Assembly: GCA_964499445.1 (NCBI GenBank)
Contig: CAZCLE010000001.1
Coordinates: forward strand, 41,064-105,063
DNA length: 64,000 nt
Reading direction: 5' to 3'
Origin: GCA-2688105 sp964499445
GTDB lineage: Bacteria > Chloroflexota > Dehalococcoidia > Dehalococcoidales > GCA-2688105
Below, one piece after another: positions 59,608 to 64,000 of this stretch. The translations under genes were made by a program, and so were the position numbers. The notes below the pieces were generated by a model. That model saw only the letters and a program-made list of their open reading frames with translations. It did not search any database and was not told the origin of the DNA. The stretch's first letter is position 1. Each line of letters opens with the position of its first letter.

Positions 59608-59636
59608 ATTTTACCCACCCTAAAGCAGTTTGTCAA
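59608..59636 (-). promoter_or_regulatory. Sigma-70-type promoter of the nrpR operon
   Basis: On the minus strand TTGACA (59636-59631) and TAAAAT (59613-59608) are separated by 17 bp. The start of transcription is expected near 59601, within the NrpR operator. Confidence 0.8.
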
Positions 59637-59954
59637 GCCCTCTAAGTCCGGTTGAGCAAAGTGACGGAGTGTTCACTCATGAGCGATATAGCAGCTAAAA
59701 GACGTGTTGTATAAATCATAGAGGACTGATGGAAATGGAACTGACAGTGGTGTAGAATGCTTGCTAGCCGAAGCCGTCCATGTTTTGCAAGGCTGGAGGC
59801 AGGGAGATACCCTATAGCCTGAGTTATAGCTTGCCCGGGCAAAGGTCACTGAAAAAACTTTCCCCGTCTAAATTGAATCTCGTGTAAGTTTTCGGGGAGT
59901 TCTTTGTTCTGTCCCCTTTGGTGGAGCTGGGGTATCAATAGATAGAACTTTTGA

Positions 59955-60251
59955 GATGAGGTACAGCTACTACTGTTCCGCATTGCTCAAGAGGCATTAA
60001 CCAATATCAGAAGACATGCGGAGGCATCGAGAGCCTGGATTACCTTGGAATTTGGCGATGACAAGACTGTTCTGACGGTTAAAGACAACGGCAAGGGCTT
60101 TAAGCTGCCACAAAGGACGGGAGACCTAGCCAGCGAGGGTAAGCTTGGTATTTTAGGAATGTACGAGCGGGGCCGGCTGTTGGGTGGTACCTTAGAAGTT
60201 AAATCAGAGCTAGGCAAAGGTACAATTTTAATTATGGAAGCGCCAGCGTAA
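59955..60251 (+). pseudogene. C-terminal remnant of a NarL-associated histidine kinase
   Basis: The frame after a stop at 59952-59954 encodes an HATPase domain of the NarX/DegS type: VQLLLFRIAQEALTNIRRHA (N-box), VKDNGKGFKL (G1), KLGILGMYERGRLLGGTLEV, then KGTILIMEAP and TAA. The dimerisation/phospho-accepting part is missing and no start codon with RBS exists for it. The region upstream (59640-59950) shows no recognisable gene. Confidence 0.7.
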
Positions 60252-60435
60252 AGGCGAGTTTAGCTTCTATATGATGTGAACGAAGTTCCTCTTTGGCTTA
60301 CTTTCTGTCTTATGGCAGAATGATTTGAACTATTCTCACAGCCTCACTCCAGTTTCAATTACTCGATGCTGACATGTAACCAAAATCTATAATGTGCAGT
60401 CGAGGCAACAGTTGCTTAGATTGTGCGATTAGATA

Positions 60436-60472
60436 CGAAAAAAGGGGACAGGGAAAGTCCCCCAGTCCCCTT
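60436..60472 (-). terminator. Terminator for the truncated lipoprotein gene
   Basis: On the minus strand AAGGGGAC (60472-60465) and GTCCCCTT (60449-60442) form the stem, with inner GGGGGACTTTCCC strengthening it, followed by a TTTTTT run. It lies 28 bp after the gene's stop. Confidence 0.75.
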
Positions 60473-60499
60473 AGAGCAATTGCCAGATAATTCTAGAAT

Positions 60500-60787
60500 T
60501 CAAACAGTACCGTCTGGCGTGACAACGTCCCATCCATCAGCATAATCACCCCATCCTGCGTCAGGATGACTTACAGCTACATGAAAAGTCCAGCTCCCAT
60601 CAGTGTTCTCTACTGTCTTTATGTATATGACATCTGCGTCACCACGACCTCTTTTGTTTTGTGCGAGCCCTTGTTGATGCGACGGAGGAGTACATCCCAA
60701 CATAATCAACGATAAGCCAATCATGGGAGATAGAAGCAGAAACCTCATTTGTAGGATAATGGTAGACATATTAATATTGATTGTCAA
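60500..60787 (-). CDS. Truncated small lipoprotein
   Basis: 95 residues; the start is more likely at the internal ATG at 60748 (MRFLLLSPMIGLSLIMLGC), which gives a clean lipoprotein signal with lipobox Cys in IMLGC. The mature part (VENTDGSWTFHVAVSHPD, AGWGDYADGWDVVTPDGTV) matches the beginning of a family whose members continue with a GTRVLLHPH-like segment, so this one appears to end early by mutation. It may still be exported but lacks the normal C-terminus. Neighbours are unrelated. Confidence 0.6.
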   Translation of the reverse strand: MTININMSTIILQMRFLLLSPMIGLSLIMLGCTPPSHQQGLAQNKRGRGDADVIYIKTVENTDGSWTFHVAVSHPDAGWGDYADGWDVVTPDGTV

Positions 60788-60819
60788 TTGGTTTGCAGAT
60801 TATTAAATCAGCCAGAGCG

Positions 60820-61398
60820 TTACCTTGCAATAGCATTTTCCTTCCTGAAATTAATCACACACCCTTCCTCAATATTATCATCGTGGACCATTGTCATATC
60901 GGTGTATTCATTTTCTTCATGGAAATTTGACTCCTCTATTTCTCTCTTAACATCGTCTAGTCTTGGCTCCCTGTGTGACTCAAGATGGGTTGGATAGAGT
61001 GAAAGAAGGCCATTGGGCTTCAACACCCGATAAACTTCGTATAATAGTTGTCTTCTATCCTCTTCTTCTGGAAAATAATAATAGTGTAGAACGTCGTAAA
61101 GAAGAACCACATCAACGAATTCATTATCTAACCTAATTCTTGATTTACCTGATGCATCTACTCTGGTTATGTTCTTCAACCCTATTGATTTAGCCTTACT
61201 CATTAATTGGTCTAAGGTTTCTTTATCTTCATCCAGTGCGTACACTAAAGCCTGTTCCCCGACTACCCTTGCAGCAGGAATAGTGTAATTACCCGAGCCA
61301 CAGCCAAAATCCAATACCTTTTGCCCTCTTTTGATACCAATATATTTTAAGATGCTTTCACCAGATTCTTCGATCCATTTATCTGCCCTGGTTTTCAT
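60820..61398 (-). CDS. Class I SAM-dependent methyltransferase
   Basis: 192 residues. SAM motif I KVLDFGCGSGNYTIPAARVV (near 28) and acidic DEDKETLDQL are clear; VVLLYDVLHYY and VYRVLKPNGLLSLYPTHLES complete the fold. The substrate is unknown; it resembles UbiE-like enzymes in layout. It lies 32 bp upstream of the lipoprotein gene on the same strand, with no obvious functional link. Confidence 0.82.
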   Translation of the reverse strand: MKTRADKWIEESGESILKYIGIKRGQKVLDFGCGSGNYTIPAARVVGEQALVYALDEDKETLDQLMSKAKSIGLKNITRVDASGKSRIRLDNEFVDVVLLYDVLHYYYFPEEEDRRQLLYEVYRVLKPNGLLSLYPTHLESHREPRLDDVKREIEESNFHEENEYTDMTMVHDDNIEEGCVINFRKENAIAR

Positions 61399-61909
61399 TT
61401 GACATTTCTCTCCAGTAACTACTGCGTTATTTTAAAACCTAACTGACTGACAAAGCAACAGTTCATCGGAATGTGATCCAGCAAACCGCCCTTTTGTTAA
61501 TTGGATACGAACCCTGGCAGTCACCGTCACACTCGTGCGAACACGAATGACTCGAAGAGGGAACAAAGAAGCAGCCGCCTTTGGTCAGCATTAGCACATT
61601 AACTTGCAGAGGTCGCTTACGAACGTTAAACTGTAAACAAACCCCCAGATCAGGAGAGCATCATCATGGCTGCACAGGTGATACAGATATGCTTGAGACG
61701 ATTGAGTATGCCCCATGGTTACGCGAGTTAGCAGCGAATGCTAGCCACCCTTTTGTGCACAATTCCGAGGCGATGGTTCAGTATCTTCTTGAGCTTGACA
61801 GCCAGCGAGCGGGGTCCAAAATAGCCATAGTAGTTGATATGGGAAATCCCAGATAAAATATATTTTGTACAGACTCATATGATCTAAAATGAAATTGTGG
61901 AGGATTCCT
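61399..61909. other. Intergenic region without a supported gene
   Basis: About 510 bp. A CACTCGTG-CGAA-CACGAATG near-palindrome (around 61532) is visible. A 91-codon open frame (61581-61856) has no good RBS and no known domain; its second half (from 61689) looks protein-like but I do not count it. GTGGAGG at the right end is the RBS of the DUF1638 gene. Confidence 0.45.
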
Positions 61910-62485
61910 ATGGATTATCAGAGACCTTACCTAGTTTCTTGCGGTATTCTAAAGAAGGAGGTAGAAAAACTGATTGAGTACAGTCGGCTGCCTGTTGAAC
62001 CGTTTTTCTTAGAGACAAGTCTGCATATCGACCCTGATGAACTAGAAAAGCAACTGACGCAAGCTATAGAAGGATGTTCAAAAGACAGTTCGAGAGGAAT
62101 AATCGTTGTCTATGGTGATTTGTGTCATCCCAAGATGAAAGAGATAATTGGGGATTATGGCAATGTTGTTAGAGTTGATGCCTTGAACTGTATTGATTGC
62201 CTACTCGGTGGTCATGGAAAACTTTTGGAGATCGACCCAAATTACGATTACTTTTACTTGTCACCTGGCTGGATGCCGTCAAGCTTAAAAGAGAATCCGC
62301 GATTCAAGCCTATGTTTGACAGACTGAGTTCGGGAGAAGGGAGGCAACGGTTCAGCAAGCTTAAGGGAATCTTGCTCTTTGACTCTCTTGAGAATTTAGA
62401 TGAGTTTAAGGATGAGATAGAAGAATTCAGCAAGCTTCAGCAGGTGCTGGATCAAGTCAAAAGACAATTGGCAGCAGGGAAGTAA
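61910..62485 (+). CDS. DUF1638 family protein
   Basis: 191 residues from ATG 61910, six bases after GTGGAGG; an upstream ATG at 61889 lacks an RBS. Family marks are LVSCGILKKEVEKLI, IIVVYGDLCHPKMKEII, and VVRVDALNCIDCLLGGHGKL (about 90-110), with Cys residues that could bind a metal or cofactor. DUF1638 proteins are often near corrinoid methyltransferase systems of anaerobes, but none is visible here. The role is unknown. Confidence 0.82.
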   Translation: MDYQRPYLVSCGILKKEVEKLIEYSRLPVEPFFLETSLHIDPDELEKQLTQAIEGCSKDSSRGIIVVYGDLCHPKMKEIIGDYGNVVRVDALNCIDCLLGGHGKLLEIDPNYDYFYLSPGWMPSSLKENPRFKPMFDRLSSGEGRQRFSKLKGILLFDSLENLDEFKDEIEEFSKLQQVLDQVKRQLAAGK

Positions 62486-62559
62486 CAATCCAAGTGTTTG
62501 TTATCTGAACTACATATTCTGGATAAGCATGCAACTAAGATAAGAGCTGTACCGAGCTC

Positions 62560-63240
62560 TTAGTTGGCACATAATGAGGCAAGATACTCAGCTAGTTGCT
62601 CGAATCTTTCCCTATCTCCCCCCGAGACAAGCTCCCTGAAGTAAGCATTAATCTTTTCTTGGTCCTTGACCTGTGTAACTACGATGTCTTTGGGAAGGTA
62701 GTGTAAAATGTCATGATAACTCCCCATAAAGAGAGCTCCCATTTCATCTTCCTTTAGAGTCTCATCAATTATTTTGGCTATAAATTTATCTCTTTCCTTG
62801 GTTAGCTGGTTCTTACGGTGTTTATACCTAGTGGAAGCGATGGTCTGCTCTGTAGCTGATCTAGAGTGAGTAAGCCCAGTGATATATTCGTACTCCTCCT
62901 GGAGAAGAGAAGGATCCTCTGTTTTGCATATCTTAGCGCCCCTTGCCATTAGGCTTAGGATAATTTGGTGATTTTTACTCCCGCGTTTTGCTGCTTCCTC
63001 AATAATTTTTCTACCTAGTGCACCATCCGCCGGGAGCCCATCCTGATAAACTTTCAGGTTGGAAGCGTCAACGGTAGCAAAATAGTCAGCTATACTTCCC
63101 CAAAACTTAGCTACAGTCTCTTTGTGTTTATTCCACCTCTCCTCCCCAAACAAAGAGGCACTCTTACTATCAATGGCAGCCGCCTCGCTCCCCAAGTCAG
63201 GCTCCGTATGGATGACAGGGACATAAAGAAGTTTCCTCAC
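62560..63240 (-). CDS. Unrecognised protein linked to an AAA+ ATPase
   Basis: 226 residues starting at GTG 63240, which overlaps the stop of the AAA+ gene (GTGA), so it is translated with it. I do not recognise a family. It is mostly helical, with an N-terminal strand MRKLLYVPVIHTEPDLGSEA, a region resembling a ligand-binding half (GSKNHQIILSLMARGAKICK), a basic helix RYKHRKNQLTKERDKFIAKI, and ALFMGSYHDILHYL near 170. It may be an adaptor or client-recognition partner of the ATPase. Confidence 0.7.
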   Translation of the reverse strand: MRKLLYVPVIHTEPDLGSEAAAIDSKSASLFGEERWNKHKETVAKFWGSIADYFATVDASNLKVYQDGLPADGALGRKIIEEAAKRGSKNHQIILSLMARGAKICKTEDPSLLQEEYEYITGLTHSRSATEQTIASTRYKHRKNQLTKERDKFIAKIIDETLKEDEMGALFMGSYHDILHYLPKDIVVTQVKDQEKINAYFRELVSGGDRERFEQLAEYLASLCAN

Positions 63241-64000
63241 GGCTGTTCGTTAGCCCTCCCCATAGCTTCAAGTGCACTGCGGAAATGCCGGGCACTAATC
63301 TTAAATTTGGTCAAGTCCTTCTTCTCCTGATTTATGAATTCCCTTATCGCCAGCACAGAAGCCCTCTTTGACACTGCCTCTATATCTGAACCAACCAAGC
63401 CTTCAGTTGCCTTAGCTAGGGACTCAATGTCAACATCATCAGCCAAAGGCTTACCTCTGGTATGAACCTTGAATATCTCGAGTCTTGTCTTCTCATCAGG
63501 GATAGGTAATTCCAACTGGAAGTCAAACCTACCCGCCCGGAGAAGAGCCGGGTCAATAATATCAGGCCTGTTGCTAGCTGCTAGAACCACCACTCCCTTT
63601 AGCTCTTCTATCCCGTCCAGTTCAGTCAGCAATTGGCTGATGACCCGCTCAGTGACATGGGAATCAGCGCTGGCACCGCGGGTTGGGGCGATAGCGTCTA
63701 TTTCATCAAAGAAGATGATGCAAGGGCTAGCTTGTTTAGCCTTCTTAAATACCTCCCTAATTCCTCTCTCTGACTCCCCTACCCACTTGGAGAGCAAAGC
63801 CGGGCCCTTAACTGAAATAAAATTCACCCCACTTTCACTAGCCACCGCCTTTGCCAGCATGGTCTTACCTGTTCCCGGCAGTCCAGTAAGCAGGAGTCCT
63901 TTGGCTGGATTGGTATTGGCTTGCTTGAATAAGTCTGAATACTTGAGGGGCCACTCGATGGTTTCTTTGAGCACCCGCTTTATCTCTTCAAGGCCACCGA
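63237..64000 (-). CDS. CDC48/VCP-like AAA+ ATPase, N-terminus beyond window
   Basis: About 254 residues visible; the frame is open to the window edge (GGLEEIKRVLKETIEWPLKY), so the true start lies outside. Walker A is GLPGTGKTMLAK, Walker B IIFFDEIDAI, followed by the second region of homology AASNRPDIIDPALLRAGRFD with its arginine fingers. This is the CDC48 D2 / FtsH-like type that unfolds proteins in a hexamer. There is no protease domain at the C-terminus. The next gene is translationally coupled and probably a partner. Confidence 0.9.
   Translation of the reverse strand, partial: GGLEEIKRVLKETIEWPLKYSDLFKQANTNPAKGLLLTGLPGTGKTMLAKAVASESGVNFISVKGPALLSKWVGESERGIREVFKKAKQASPCIIFFDEIDAIAPTRGASADSHVTERVISQLLTELDGIEELKGVVVLAASNRPDIIDPALLRAGRFDFQLELPIPDEKTRLEIFKVHTRGKPLADDVDIESLAKATEGLVGSDIEAVSKRASVLAIREFINQEKKDLTKFKISARHFRSALEAMGRANEQP

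Noticed and set aside
59640..59950. Intact kinase gene upstream of the HATPase remnant
   Set aside because: The frame is closed by a stop at 59952-59954 and no sensor or HisKA_3 segment can be read upstream in any frame.
61581..61856. 91-codon open frame upstream of the DUF1638 gene
   Set aside because: No RBS, unusual first half, no recognised domain; only the second half looks protein-like.

Overview
The window looks like a chromosomal segment of an anaerobic bacterium, most probably a Chloroflexota member of the Dehalococcoidia type. This is inferred from gene content: a K+-dependent membrane pyrophosphatase, a Thi4-type thiazole synthase beside ThiC, the ThiD2-like/ThiE fusion, an NrpR-type nitrogen regulator in a bacterium, two tiny DUF5679-like zinc ribbons, a translin-like protein and many Fe-S redox proteins. 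No 16S or other phylogenetic marker is present, so the assignment is moderate. I see no rRNA, tRNA or CRISPR array.

Layout. 1-2.6 kb (minus): a multi-PAS sensor cut by the window edge, then a small HTH gene. 3.66-12.8 kb (plus): a redox signalling island. It holds a receiver fused to a GltD-like flavoprotein with ferredoxin domains, a short divergent sigma-54 factor, an [FeFe]-hydrogenase-like histidine kinase, a membrane histidine kinase sharing a 609-bp identical kinase module with the previous gene, and an NtrC-type activator. After a terminator and a consensus -24/-12 promoter comes a receiver/TPR/Cys-motif protein. 12.8-15.7 kb: small HTH regulators, gene remnants and an alpha/beta hydrolase. 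15.9-20.3 kb: a five-gene operon with split aconitase X, split UxaA/SuyAB-type lyase and a LarA-like nickel-pincer-family enzyme. 20.3-26 kb: GreA with an integrase-like N-terminal domain, a geranylgeranyl-reductase-type flavoprotein, and thi4-thiC behind a TPP riboswitch with terminator. 26-40.6 kb: housekeeping (pdxST, a Ycf45-like ATPase, tmk with a HEPN-like N-terminal extension, mnmA, rnhB, yraN, thiE, translin-like, hppA, glyS).

40.6-43.4 kb is an AT-rich candidate restriction-modification cassette inserted into a remnant of another DNA methylase gene, with its own promoter and operator-like palindrome. 43.5-46.8 kb: sbcD, a cold-shock protein, a DUF212 protein and a phosphoribosyltransferase. 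46.8-53.3 kb (minus) is a compact run fur, 55-residue coiled coil, ferredoxin, methyltransferase, NuoE/F/G-like diaphorase, adenine deaminase. 53.5-59.6 kb: degV, glnA, and the operon nrpR-hisF-gdhA. This operon has a sigma-70 promoter whose start region carries a perfect GGAA-N6-TTCC site, the operator known for archaeal NrpR. 59.9-64 kb: a kinase remnant, a truncated lipoprotein, a methyltransferase, a DUF1638 protein, an unknown protein and a CDC48-like AAA+ ATPase cut by the window edge.

Intergenic gaps from 21 to 45 kb carry a family of GC-rich palindromic repeats. The strongest candidates for something undescribed are the sigma-54 redox island, the AcnX/UxaA/LarA-like operon, the HEPN-thymidylate kinase fusion and the NrpR autoregulatory site.
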